Positions 1-6,906 of a DNA stretch of 64,000 bases are shown in pieces. The notes under the pieces were generated by a model that was not told the origin of the DNA, made no database searches, and saw only the letters and a program-made list of their open reading frames with translations. Position 1 is the first letter of the stretch; the number at the start of each line of letters is the position of its first letter. Source of the stretch: Actinomadura parmotrematis. GTDB lineage: Bacteria; Actinomycetota; Actinomycetes; Streptosporangiales; Streptosporangiaceae. Where the stretch lies: positions 1-64,000 of the forward strand of contig NZ_JAIBOA010000032.1 in NCBI RefSeq assembly GCF_019458805.1. The letters run 5' to 3'. The position numbers and the translations under genes are program-made.

Positions 1-215
1 TGAGGGTGTTGGCCTGGCCGAGCCGGTTCCCGATCTGCTGGTAGAGGTGGGTGGCCTGGGCGTAGAGGTCTTCGGCCCGGTCGTAGTCGTTCCGCATCAA
101 GGCGATGTCGCCGCGCCCGTCGAGGGTGTTGGCCTGGCCGAGCCGGTCCCCGATCTGCTGGTAGAGGTCGGTGGCCTGGGCGTAGAGGTCTTCGGCGTGG
201 TCGTGGCGGTCGAGG
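1..215 (-). repeat. 120-bp tandem repeat encoding TPR units
   Basis: Positions 1-60 and 121-180 differ at only three sites, and identity continues about 16 bases further. The period of 120 bp is exactly one 40-residue TPR, so the array can expand or contract in frame. The array continues past the left edge. Confidence 0.85.
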
Positions 216-1528
216 AAAGTGAGCCACCAGCCCACTGAACGGACAAGCCGGCGTGTGTGGGGGGAGCGGTCGGAGATGGCCGTGTGGGTGATGGTGCGTA
301 GTTCGTTGGTAGCGCTGATCAGCCAGGAACGGACGTCGTCACTGCTGGTGAACGGACTGCGATCCGGTAGTGGGCCGGTGACAGCGTCCGTGGCGGTGTC
401 AGCGGCGGTGGACATGGTCTGGTAGAGGCGTTCGCGTGCGGCCTGGTCGGTGGTGGGATCGGTGAGGCGGTCGCGGGTGTAGGTCAGGAACAGGTCGTGC
501 AGGGTGTACCGGCCGCCACCCAGGCTGATGATCATGCCGTGTTGATAGAGGTCGTCAAGTCTCGGCGCGGTGAAGATGGTGGTGGTGTCGAGGAGAGCGG
601 CCAGTGATCGGGCGTCGAAGTCCGGGCCGGGGTGCCGGCCGCAGGCGAGCAGGACGTCCGGTAGATGTTCGGGTAGGGCGGAGAAAGAGACCTCGAACGC
701 TGAACGGGCCAGTTTCTCGATCTTGGGCAACGCCGGTTCAGCGCTCCGGTTCGTATGCAGCTCGACCAGGACCATATGAGGAGTGCGGCGTCGTAGCAGG
801 GCGGCGACCGGAGTGAGGAGAAGCGGTAGCCGGCCGCACGCCTCGGCCAGCTCCGCCCAGGTTGCCTGGCTGGTTCGTGCCGGGTCGGGGGCATGGCGTT
901 GGAGGAGGGCGATCGCCTCAGCCTGCGGGAGGAGATCTAGGCGTGTGTGGACTGCGGTGGGGAGGTCGTCGTCCAGACCGAGACGGCTGGTGATCAGTAC
1001 CACGGTGGAGTGGCTGTTCGCGCCCGGCAGCAGTGGGGTGATCTGGTCGATCGTGCGCACATTGTCCAACAGGAGCAGTACGGACCGTGCCGCCAGCCAG
1101 CCGCGCCACCACTGGCTCTTAGCGTCCACACCAGGCGGCGCCATGCCCGGTGCGACGATGCTCAGCAGCTCTGTCAGGACGTCATCGGCGGTTCGTGGTT
1201 CCTCGCCAGGGGTGAAGCCGAGCAGGTCCACCTCCAGCCGGGCGACGGGGAACGCCTCCTCCAGCCGGGCGACGGCGGCACGGGCCAACGCGGTCTTGCC
1301 CACACCCGCCATTCCCGACACCGCCGACACCACCACCGGACGGCCCGACCTGCGTGCAGAACTGATCTGTTCGACCAGCTCCGTCACCTCCCTGTCCCGG
1401 CCCACCATCTCCGGCGGAGCGTGGACGGTGAACAATCCCACCCGTGGCGGCCCTGCCGCCTCGTTGACGTTGACCGTTCCGCCCGGTGCGGCGTACAGGC
1501 GGGAGCCGTCATGAGAGTCGAAGTCCAT
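1..1528 (-). CDS. NB-ARC/TPR STAND ATPase, C-terminus cut by window edge
   Basis: Reads leftward from ATG at 1528 for 509 codons without a stop, then leaves the window. The N-terminus holds a short APGGTVNVNE motif. A nucleotide-binding domain follows, with P-loop SGMAGVGKTALAR near residues 66-78 and a Walker B-like LLLLDN about 70 residues later, then a winged-helix-like segment. The C-terminal part has TPR units (AEDLYAQATDLYQQIGDRLG) with a 40-residue period. STAND ATPases of this layout act as ligand-triggered switches in signalling or anti-phage defence; the ligand and effector here are unknown. No catalytic effector domain is visible in the part present. It starts 17 nt after the stop of the small upstream gene and is probably cotranscribed with it. 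Confidence 0.8.
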   Translation of the reverse strand, partial: MDFDSHDGSRLYAAPGGTVNVNEAAGPPRVGLFTVHAPPEMVGRDREVTELVEQISSARRSGRPVVVSAVSGMAGVGKTALARAAVARLEEAFPVARLEVDLLGFTPGEEPRTADDVLTELLSIVAPGMAPPGVDAKSQWWRGWLAARSVLLLLDNVRTIDQITPLLPGANSHSTVVLITSRLGLDDDLPTAVHTRLDLLPQAEAIALLQRHAPDPARTSQATWAELAEACGRLPLLLTPVAALLRRRTPHMVLVELHTNRSAEPALPKIEKLARSAFEVSFSALPEHLPDVLLACGRHPGPDFDARSLAALLDTTTIFTAPRLDDLYQHGMIISLGGGRYTLHDLFLTYTRDRLTDPTTDQAARERLYQTMSTAADTATDAVTGPLPDRSPFTSSDDVRSWLISATNELRTITHTAISDRSPHTRRLVRSVGWWLTFLDRHDHAEDLYAQATDLYQQIGDRLGQANTLDGRGDIALMRNDYDRAEDLYAQATHLYQQIGNRLGQANTL

Positions 1529-1544
1529 GGCCGTCCCGCCCGGA

Positions 1545-1991
1545 TCAGGAGGGGCCGGGATCGTTGACGTTGATCGTTCCTCCAGGGGCGTTGAACTGCC
1601 GCGACTGGTCGTAGGAGTTGAACGTCAGCTCCGTCTTGCTGTCGACCACGGCCGACAGCTCGGCGGCGAACTCCGGATCGGCCAGCAGCGCCTTCCTGAT
1701 CGCCTTACGCAACGCTGCCACCCCGTCAGCGTTCTGCGGGTCGGCGATGACGTCCGCCAACACCTCCGGTGTCTCCTCGCCGTCCGCCCGGACCCCGAAC
1801 ACCCGCAACGCGATCCGTCGGCCCCACCCCACCGTCGCCTCTGCCGCCTGGTCCTGCGCCCCCGCCAGCACTGCGGCACCATAGGCACCCGCCGCTGACA
1901 CCACCCACGGCGTCACCTGCTCGGCCACCTGCACCACATCCACACCCGACACCCCGCGCCCTCCCCAATCTCCTACCCCGAACCCAGCCAC
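1545..1991 (-). CDS. Small protein encoded upstream of the STAND ATPase
   Basis: 148 aa from a GTG start, with no clear Shine-Dalgarno sequence. The N-terminal half looks like a hydrophobic amphipathic segment (VVSAAGAYGAAVLAGAQ). The last residues, FNAPGGTINVNDPGPS, repeat the APGGT(I/V)NVN motif seen near the N-terminus of the following NB-ARC gene. Actinobacterial NB-ARC proteins often carry comparable short Gly/Asn-rich linker motifs, so this may be a paired adaptor of the STAND protein. The family is not recognised and the function is inferred only from context. Confidence 0.6.
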   Translation of the reverse strand: MAGFGVGDWGGRGVSGVDVVQVAEQVTPWVVSAAGAYGAAVLAGAQDQAAEATVGWGRRIALRVFGVRADGEETPEVLADVIADPQNADGVAALRKAIRKALLADPEFAAELSAVVDSKTELTFNSYDQSRQFNAPGGTINVNDPGPS

Positions 1992-2099
1992 GACATTAGA
2001 CGCGCGACGACCCCGAACGGATCAAAACAACGACACCGGCCGGTCGGCCGGGGCGGGTCGGCCCGGAGAGGCCGCACGCCCGGCCCGGACGGACCGGCC

Positions 2100-2118
2100 G
2101 CGCCCGCGAAGCGGGCGC
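2100..2118 (-). terminator. Hairpin downstream of the first HTH-kinase gene
   Basis: GCGCCCGC and GCGGGCGC form an 8-bp stem around a GAA loop, about 60 bases beyond the stop of the leftward gene ending at 2178. There is no long T-run, as is common in high-GC terminators. Confidence 0.45.
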
Positions 2119-2177
2119 CCTTGAAGACGTAGAGAAAGTTCTCATCCGGCGCTGTGGGCTCGTTGGTTACGTCGGTG

Positions 2178-3107
2178 TCAGGGCATGAGCTTGGTGAGGG
2201 CTCGGCGGGTTTGGTCGGCGAGGCTGAGGGCGGCGCCGTGGCGGTTGTCGATGGTGTGGGCCTGGTCGGGGACGGCGTCGGGGTCGATGGTGTCGGCGTA
2301 CTGGTCCCAGTGGGTGAGCTTCCAGCCGTCGCGGGCGGCGGCGCGGTGTTCTAGGTAGTCGTGCATGGTGTTGATGTCGCTGTGGATCCAGACGGGGGCG
2401 ACTTCGACGCCCTTGGCTTGGCAGCGGTGGGTGAGGCGGGTGAGCCATGCGCGGTCGTGCAGCTCGGCGAGGAACGGGGCCGCGAGGATGAGGGAGACGC
2501 CGCACTCGACGTTGGCGAGTGCGGCGGTGATGAGGGTCTTGTACTCCAGGGGGCGGACTTCGGCGCGGTAGGTGTCGGTGTGGCGGTCGTGCGGGTCGCC
2601 AGTGAGCGACAGCAGTAGGCGTTCGGTCATGCGGCGGGTGAGGGCGTCCTTGTCGAGGAACGCCCAGCCGGAGAACTCCGACAGGAAGCGGGCGAACTCG
2701 GTCTTGCCCGATCCGGCGTAGCCACCGACCAGGACGAGGGTGGGACGACTGCCCGCGCCGGCGGTGGCTCGGCTGTGCCATGCGGCGCCCAGATGGGTGC
2801 GCAGGATGTTGCCGGGCGGGAAGAACGACGACAAGTCGTAGGGCGGCGCGGACGGTCCGGGCTCCTCGCCGCGGGCGACGGCCGCCATGCGCTCCAGGAC
2901 GGCGAGCGGGACGCCGTAGGCGCGGGCGATGTGCGGTAGCCACTCGTCGGGGACGCGGTCGCCGCGCTCCCAGCGGGAGACCTCGTTGCGGGTGAGGGTC
3001 GGGGTGCCGGCGATCTCGCACAGCAGGGCGGCGGCGGCTGTCTGGCTGCGGCTGCCCCGTAGCCGGATCAGGTAGGCGCCGAACTCCTTGCGTTGCTGGG
3101 TTCTCAC
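2178..3107 (-). CDS. XRE-type HTH protein fused to a P-loop kinase (paralogue 1)
   Basis: 309 aa. I chose the GTG at 3107 because AAGGGGG lies about 9 nt upstream; the frame stays open further 5' but that stretch is not protein-like. Residues about 1-70 form an XRE-type HTH (LTRNEVSRWERGDRVPDEW). The rest is an AAA_33/zeta-like kinase: P-loop GGYAGSGKTEF, then FLDKDALTRR, DRHTDTYRAEVRPLEYKTL and a lid-like DYLEHRAAARDGWKL. Proteins of this fold phosphorylate small molecules, nucleotides or RNA; the substrate cannot be read. The kinase half is closely similar to that of the 4687-5727 gene, whereas the HTH halves differ. It may be a self-regulating kinase or a toxin-like enzyme. Confidence 0.8.
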   Translation of the reverse strand: MRTQQRKEFGAYLIRLRGSRSQTAAAALLCEIAGTPTLTRNEVSRWERGDRVPDEWLPHIARAYGVPLAVLERMAAVARGEEPGPSAPPYDLSSFFPPGNILRTHLGAAWHSRATAGAGSRPTLVLVGGYAGSGKTEFARFLSEFSGWAFLDKDALTRRMTERLLLSLTGDPHDRHTDTYRAEVRPLEYKTLITAALANVECGVSLILAAPFLAELHDRAWLTRLTHRCQAKGVEVAPVWIHSDINTMHDYLEHRAAARDGWKLTHWDQYADTIDPDAVPDQAHTIDNRHGAALSLADQTRRALTKLMP

Positions 3108-3123
3108 CAGATCGCCCCCTTCT

Positions 3124-3184
3124 GACTGTCCAGTCTGGCCCCCTCCTGGCCCCTTGTCAGGCACCTCCTGAGAATCAGGAGGTG
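3124..3184. promoter_or_regulatory. Dyads between divergent genes, candidate HTH operator
   Basis: The space between the leftward HTH-kinase (start 3107) and the rightward small gene (start 3273) contains GACTG-TC-CAGTC at 3124-3135 and a perfect 10-bp dyad, CACCTCCTGA-GAA-TCAGGAGGTG, at 3162-3184. Autoregulation by the adjacent HTH protein is a reasonable inference. A small hairpin in a leader RNA is the alternative. Confidence 0.5.
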
Positions 3185-3272
3185 GCGGGATGTTGGGGAG
3201 CACGTTTCCGCCCTGCTGTCCGGTTCTGTAGCCCTGGGTGCGACCGGGCGGCCCGATGTGAGGACTCCCTTG

Positions 3273-3533
3273 ATGAACGACGTGCAGAACAGCGCCGAGG
3301 ACGAGGTGTTGGCGCGCCTTCGCGCGGACTTCCCCGGTCATAAGATCTGGCGGTCCAAGCGCTGGGACGGACGGCCCGGCGACTGGGCCGCGACGCTCCT
3401 CGACCCGGCCGCCGGAGTCGACCCGACCGTCATCCGCAACTCGCCGTCGGAGTTGCGGGGCGCGCTGATCGACCAGCGGGAGCGAGCGCTCGCCGAGAGG
3501 CGCGCCGCCGGCGGAAGGGGTGAGCGCCGGTGA
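3273..3533 (+). CDS. Small conserved-looking hypothetical protein
   Basis: 86 aa from ATG 3273, with AGGA 8-12 nt upstream. Recognisable features are LARLRADFPGHKIWRS, a Trp/Asp/Gly-rich middle and a basic alanine-rich tail. No domain is assigned. The start of the next gene overlaps its stop, so the two are probably translationally coupled. Position beside the AICE suggests cargo. Confidence 0.55.
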   Translation: MNDVQNSAEDEVLARLRADFPGHKIWRSKRWDGRPGDWAATLLDPAAGVDPTVIRNSPSELRGALIDQRERALAERRAAGGRGERR

Positions 3534-3964
3534 TGAGGCGGGTGAGCCGGTCGGCTTCGTCGCCGGAGAGGGCGGCGGGACGGCGCTCGTCCCGGAGGGG
3601 AACGCCAGAGGCGGCGCGGACGCCCGGACGCTCCCCCGTCCTGCGCGCCGCGTCGTCTCTGGCGTCCTGGTGGACGGTCCAGCGGGCGCGGCTGCACCTG
3701 GCCCGGCTGGCTCGGCACCTTCGGCGCGACGGCTGGACTACGTCGTTCCGGCGGCGCGGGTCGGCGCTGGTGTTGTACGTGTACTCGCCGCAGACGCCGG
3801 GCTTCGGGGACAGCGTGTCCGTCATCCGGGGGCCGGGCGGCTGGTGGTACCGGTCCAGCACGGAGGAGTTCCTGGCGCCGTGCGCGCGGTCGGGCTTGGC
3901 CGGGCTGGCGCTCTCCTCGCAGTTGGCGGCCTGGGTGGGGCTGCCGGACCGGCAGGCGTCGTGA
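3533..3964 (+). CDS. Hypothetical basic protein
   Basis: 143 aa. Its ATG overlaps the TGA of the preceding gene. The first 60 residues are Arg/Ser/Ala-rich and low complexity. The second half is more globular (WTTSFRRRGSALVLYVYSPQ, WWYRSSTEEFLAPC). No family is recognised. It is coupled to the next gene by a GTGA overlap, which supports a real three-gene unit. Confidence 0.5.
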   Translation: MRRVSRSASSPERAAGRRSSRRGTPEAARTPGRSPVLRAASSLASWWTVQRARLHLARLARHLRRDGWTTSFRRRGSALVLYVYSPQTPGFGDSVSVIRGPGGWWYRSSTEEFLAPCARSGLAGLALSSQLAAWVGLPDRQAS

Positions 3965-4161
3965 GTCCCTACGGGGCGCCGCCGCACGTGGTCGGCGTCC
4001 TGCGCGACCAGTTCCCGGGCGTCATGATCTGGTACGGCCTGCACACCCGCTGCTTCTGGGCGCTGGTCGGCGTCGGCGGTCGCTCTCGGCTGCTGGAAGC
4101 GGCGGACGCCGAGATGCTGGCATGGGAGATCAGGGCGAGCGGACGGCGGCCGCGTCGATGA
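3961..4161 (+). CDS. Short hypothetical protein, third of the unit
   Basis: 66 aa from a GTG that overlaps the preceding stop as GTGA. The compact sequence VLRDQFPGVMIWYGLHTRCF followed by WALVGV resembles small uncharacterised actinobacterial proteins that I cannot name. Its last 32 bases overlap the convergent gene at 4130-4690. Confidence 0.5.
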   Translation: MSPYGAPPHVVGVLRDQFPGVMIWYGLHTRCFWALVGVGGRSRLLEAADAEMLAWEIRASGRRPRR

Positions 4162-4690
4162 TCTGCCGCGCCGCCTCGTCGGGGGCGGCCTGGTCGGTCC
4201 GGATGGTCAGGTCGAACGGCGGGCCGTCGGCGTTGCGCTCGCGCTCGTCGGCGGCCTCGTCCCATGCCCGCAACCGCGCGGCGGTGTCGACGTCCCCGCG
4301 CCCTCGGGACCGTTCGGCGCACACCTCGCGCGGCACGCGCAGTTCGACCCTCACCCAATCCAGCGGGACGCCGGCGGTCAGCGCTCGCGCATCGGCGACG
4401 CTGCCCGCGTGGATGACGGGGACGTACCCGGCCTCGGTCAGGGCGTCGACGGCGTTCCGGTCGACGGCGTAGCGGTTGCCGTAGCGTTCGGTCTCGACGA
4501 CCAGGCGGCCCGCGTCGCGCAGCTCGGCGAGGTCTTCGGCGCTCACGTAGCGGTAGCCGGTGCTGCGGCCGCTGCCGACCTTGAGCTTGGTGAGCTGGAC
4601 GAACCGCTCGTCACGGGCGGCGAGGGCTGCGGTGATGGTGTCCTTGCCGCTGGCCGGCGGGCCGTACAGGATCACGCCTCGGGGAGTCAC
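4130..4690 (-). CDS. Guanylate-kinase-like P-loop protein
   Basis: 186 aa. The P-loop LYGPPASGKDTIT sits at residues 8-20, followed by the guanylate-kinase-like block SGRSTGYRYVSAEDL and a region rich in Arg and Asp at the usual lid and base-binding positions. Length and layout fit the family, but the lysine-for-serine/threonine context after the P-loop (GKD) and the rest differ from housekeeping Gmk, so a nucleotide substrate is not certain. Its start overlaps the stop of the upstream HTH-kinase by 4 nt, so the two kinases form one transcript. Confidence 0.7.
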   Translation of the reverse strand: MTPRGVILYGPPASGKDTITAALAARDERFVQLTKLKVGSGRSTGYRYVSAEDLAELRDAGRLVVETERYGNRYAVDRNAVDALTEAGYVPVIHAGSVADARALTAGVPLDWVRVELRVPREVCAERSRGRGDVDTAARLRAWDEAADERERNADGPPFDLTIRTDQAAPDEAARQIIDAAAVRSP

Positions 4691-5727
4691 CCGAGGAGTT
4701 TACGGAGTGCCTCTCGCGTCTGGTCGGCGATGCTGACGGCGGCGCCGTGGCGGTTGTCGATGGTGAGGTGGACGCCGGGCGGTGCGTGCTCGGTGTCGAT
4801 GCCCTGGACGTAGGTGTCCCAGTTGGCGAGTTTCCAGGCGTCGCGGGGCGCGTCGCGGAACTCGATGTACTCGCGCATGGACTCGGTGTCGCAGCGGACC
4901 CAGATCGCCGCGACGTCCATCCCCTTGGCCTTGCAGCGGTTGGTGAGCCTGCTCATCCACGCCTCGTCGTTCAGCTCGGCGATGAACGGGGCGGTGAGGA
5001 TGGTGGAGATGCCGCAGTCGATGTTGTCGTTCGCGGTGTCCATCAGGCACTTGTACTCAAGGGGCCGGATCTCGTTCATGTAGAGATCGGTGTGCCGGTC
5101 GTGCGGGTCGCCGCCGAGCGAGACAAGGAGGCGCTCGACCAGGCGGCGGGTGAGGGAGTCCTTGTCCAGGAACGCCCATCCGGTGACGTCGCCGAGGAAG
5201 CGCGCGAACTCGGTCTTGCCCGACCCGGCGTAGCCGCCGACCAGGACCAGGATGGGGTTCTTCACGCCGTCGGTGAGCATCCGGCCGCGCCACGCGCTGA
5301 CGACCCGGCTCTTGAGGACCTCCCCGTCCGCCTGGCCGTGCCGCTGCCCGGCGTCGGTGACCTGGTTGAGCCCGATCGCGATGGCGGCGGCGGCCTCTTC
5401 GGTGACGACGGGGTTGGTCGTCGGGGTCGGGACCGGTAGCACGTCGGAGGCTCCTGCCTGCTCGCTGGGCAACGGAAGACGGAAACCAAGATCGGGCTCG
5501 GTGGCCTGGTAGAGCAAGCAGTAGGCGCGCCGGTAGTGCGGTCCGGGGTAGACGTTGCCGTTCTCGTGACTCCAGATCGTCTGGAAGTTGGCCGCAAGGC
5601 GCAGCTCGGCGCGCTCGGCGACCTCGCGCAGGCACTCGCCGGCGGCCTCCAGGCTGAGCCCGTGGGCTTCGCGGCGCTCCCGCAGTCGCTCGGGGTGCCA
5701 TCCCGGACGCTGCTTGGTCGTGGTCAT
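4687..5727 (-). CDS. HTH protein fused to a P-loop kinase (paralogue 2)
   Basis: 346 aa. The N-terminus (HPERLRERREAHGLSLEAAG) starts an HTH unlike that of paralogue 1, with an inserted AELRLAANFQTIWSHENG region. A linker of about 80 residues leads to the kinase: GGYAGSGKTEF, FLDKDSLTRR, DRHTDLYMNEIRPLEYK, TAPFIAEL. Its end is IDNRHGAA(V/L)SxADQTR, as in paralogue 1. Two proteins sharing one kinase but carrying different DNA-binding heads suggest duplication and divergence of specificity. Coupled to the guanylate-kinase-like gene by ATGA. Confidence 0.8.
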   Translation of the reverse strand: MTTTKQRPGWHPERLRERREAHGLSLEAAGECLREVAERAELRLAANFQTIWSHENGNVYPGPHYRRAYCLLYQATEPDLGFRLPLPSEQAGASDVLPVPTPTTNPVVTEEAAAAIAIGLNQVTDAGQRHGQADGEVLKSRVVSAWRGRMLTDGVKNPILVLVGGYAGSGKTEFARFLGDVTGWAFLDKDSLTRRLVERLLVSLGGDPHDRHTDLYMNEIRPLEYKCLMDTANDNIDCGISTILTAPFIAELNDEAWMSRLTNRCKAKGMDVAAIWVRCDTESMREYIEFRDAPRDAWKLANWDTYVQGIDTEHAPPGVHLTIDNRHGAAVSIADQTREALRKLLG

Positions 5728-5879
5728 CGTGGTCGGCCTTTCCGTTCACCGCAGGTCCGCGTGAAGCCTGGCGCGGGTCCGCGTGGGGGCGTGTGAAAGC
5801 GGATGTGTAAACCGGTGTGCAACAACCCGGGGAACACTCTGTGATGGTCCCCGTCAGCCTCCTGAGCTGGAATTTCCTT

Positions 5880-6098
5880 ATGAAGGAAGAGCGGACGACG
5901 GATCAGGACGCGCGGCGGTCCACGGCGGACGGCGCTGCGGTCGGCCTCACGGCGGAGGAGCTGGTGGGGCTGATCGCGGCTGAGCTCGACGACCTCATTT
6001 GCCGGGTCGGGGAGCTCGGGGCGGCTCTGGAAAAACGCTCTGCTCCAGCCGGGCGACACGCTCGCCGAGGTCCCGGACCGCTCCCAGGATCTCGGTGA
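5880..6098 (+). CDS. Possible small protein overlapping the GntR gene
   Basis: 72 aa from ATG 5880. The start codon sits inside the dyad TTCCTT-ATG-AAGGAA (5874-5888). A helical segment LTAEELVGLIAAELDDLICR is protein-like, but the last 104 bases overlap the convergent gntR and encode low-complexity residues. No clear Shine-Dalgarno sequence. It may be spurious. Confidence 0.3.
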   Translation: MKEERTTDQDARRSTADGAAVGLTAEELVGLIAAELDDLICRVGELGAALEKRSAPAGRHARRGPGPLPGSR

Positions 6099-6384
6099 GC
6101 TGCTTCATCAGGGCCTCGTCGCCGGTACGGACGGCGTCACCGTTGCCGTCGCCGGCCGTGGCGTCGCTGACGAACACGCCCTTGCCCTGCTGGCCGATCA
6201 CCCGGCCCTCGGTGCGCAGGACGCTGATGGCCGACTTCACCACGCCGGTAGACGCCTCGTACTGCCTGACCAGCTCGGCGATCGACGGCAGCGCGTCACC
6301 GGGCGTGAGCGTGCCGTCCTCGATCTGCCCGCGCAGGTCATCGGCGATCTGGAGGTACCCAGGGCGCCCGGTCCGCTTGACCAT
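5995..6384 (-). CDS. GntR-family repressor of the AICE (KorSA-like)
   Basis: 129 aa from ATG 6384, preceded by GGAAGG. Residues about 5-75 are a GntR winged helix (YLQIADDLRGQIEDGTLTPG, then PSIAELVRQYEAS, GKGVFV). The C-terminus is a short predicted coiled coil (ILGAVRDLGERVARLEQ), without a large effector-binding domain. In pSAM2-type AICEs a GntR protein of this size (KorSA) represses transfer and replication genes. Here it is divergent from the transfer operon and faces a palindromic operator at 6448-6496, which fits that role. Confidence 0.85.
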   Translation of the reverse strand: MVKRTGRPGYLQIADDLRGQIEDGTLTPGDALPSIAELVRQYEASTGVVKSAISVLRTEGRVIGQQGKGVFVSDATAGDGNGDAVRTGDEALMKQLTEILGAVRDLGERVARLEQSVFPEPPRAPRPGK

Positions 6385-6447
6385 CTGCCGCCTTCCGTCG
6401 TGGCTCGCCTCCAAGTTCAGCACACCCCGGCGACCAAGTGAACAAGG

Positions 6448-6496
6448 AAGTCCTTGACAACCTAGACGACTAAGTCGACTATGTTGTCTAGGACTT
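6448..6496 (+). promoter_or_regulatory. Promoter and GntR operator for the AICE operon
   Basis: AAGTCCTTGACAAC at 6448-6461 is mirrored by GTTGTCTAGGACTT at 6483-6496, matching at 13 of 14 positions. A second interleaved pair is CCTAGACGAC (6461-6470) against GTTGTCTAGG, around the palindrome AGTCGACT (6473-6480). A -35 TTGACA (6454-6459) and a possible -10 GACTAT at 17-bp spacing lie inside the dyads, so repressor binding should block RNA polymerase. RBS GGAGGG follows before the 6521 start. Confidence 0.75.
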
Positions 6497-6520
6497 CACT
6501 CCGAACCCTCTGGAGGGCTC

Positions 6521-6892
6521 ATGCGCAACATCCCGGTGGACGTCTCGGTCCTCACGTTCGTCTGCGTCTCCCCGGCGCGGCCCAAGCTGATCAGCCAGGA
6601 GACGGGGGAGATCAAGACCGACAAGGACGGCAACACCGTGTTCACGGTCGGGCTCGCCGCGTCCGACGAGATGGGGCGGGTCGAGCTGGTGAACGTCTCG
6701 CTGTCGCGTGACCCGGGCCTGGCGGTCGGGCAGGTGGTCCGGCCGGTCGGGCTGGCGGGGATGGTCTGGGAGGCGGAGTTGGGCGGCAAGATGCGGTGGG
6801 GCATCGCCTACCGCGCCGCCGACCTGGCCCCGGTCGCGCCCGTCGCCGTCCCTTCGCCCGTCACCTCGGCCGACACCGCCGACGCGGCCTGA
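6521..6892 (+). CDS. First gene of the AICE operon, conserved hypothetical
   Basis: 123 aa, with RBS GGAGGG just upstream. Sequence such as DVSVLTFVCVSPARPK, VELVNVSLSRDPGLAVGQ and GKMRWGIAYRA suggests a small beta-rich protein resembling the SCO-type hypotheticals that start many AICE transfer operons. It has been compared in such elements to single-strand-binding OB-like proteins, but I cannot confirm that here. Directly under the GntR operator and 14 nt before the translocase gene. Confidence 0.65.
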   Translation: MRNIPVDVSVLTFVCVSPARPKLISQETGEIKTDKDGNTVFTVGLAASDEMGRVELVNVSLSRDPGLAVGQVVRPVGLAGMVWEAELGGKMRWGIAYRAADLAPVAPVAVPSPVTSADTADAA

Positions 6893-6906
6893 AAGGGCGA
6901 GTCGAG

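Noticed and set aside
2178..5727. HTH-kinase genes as zeta toxin with epsilon antitoxin
   Set aside because: No epsilon-like antitoxin is adjacent and the DNA-binding domain is fused to the kinase; the fold is shared but toxicity cannot be claimed.
5817..5879. Upstream extension of the 72-aa frame starting at 5880
   Set aside because: The extended N-terminus has no ribosome binding site and is not protein-like; even the shorter gene is doubtful.
1..6400. Left att site of the AICE
   Set aside because: No duplicate of the tRNA-Thr 3' sequence was seen on reading this stretch; an exact computer search is needed before excluding it.
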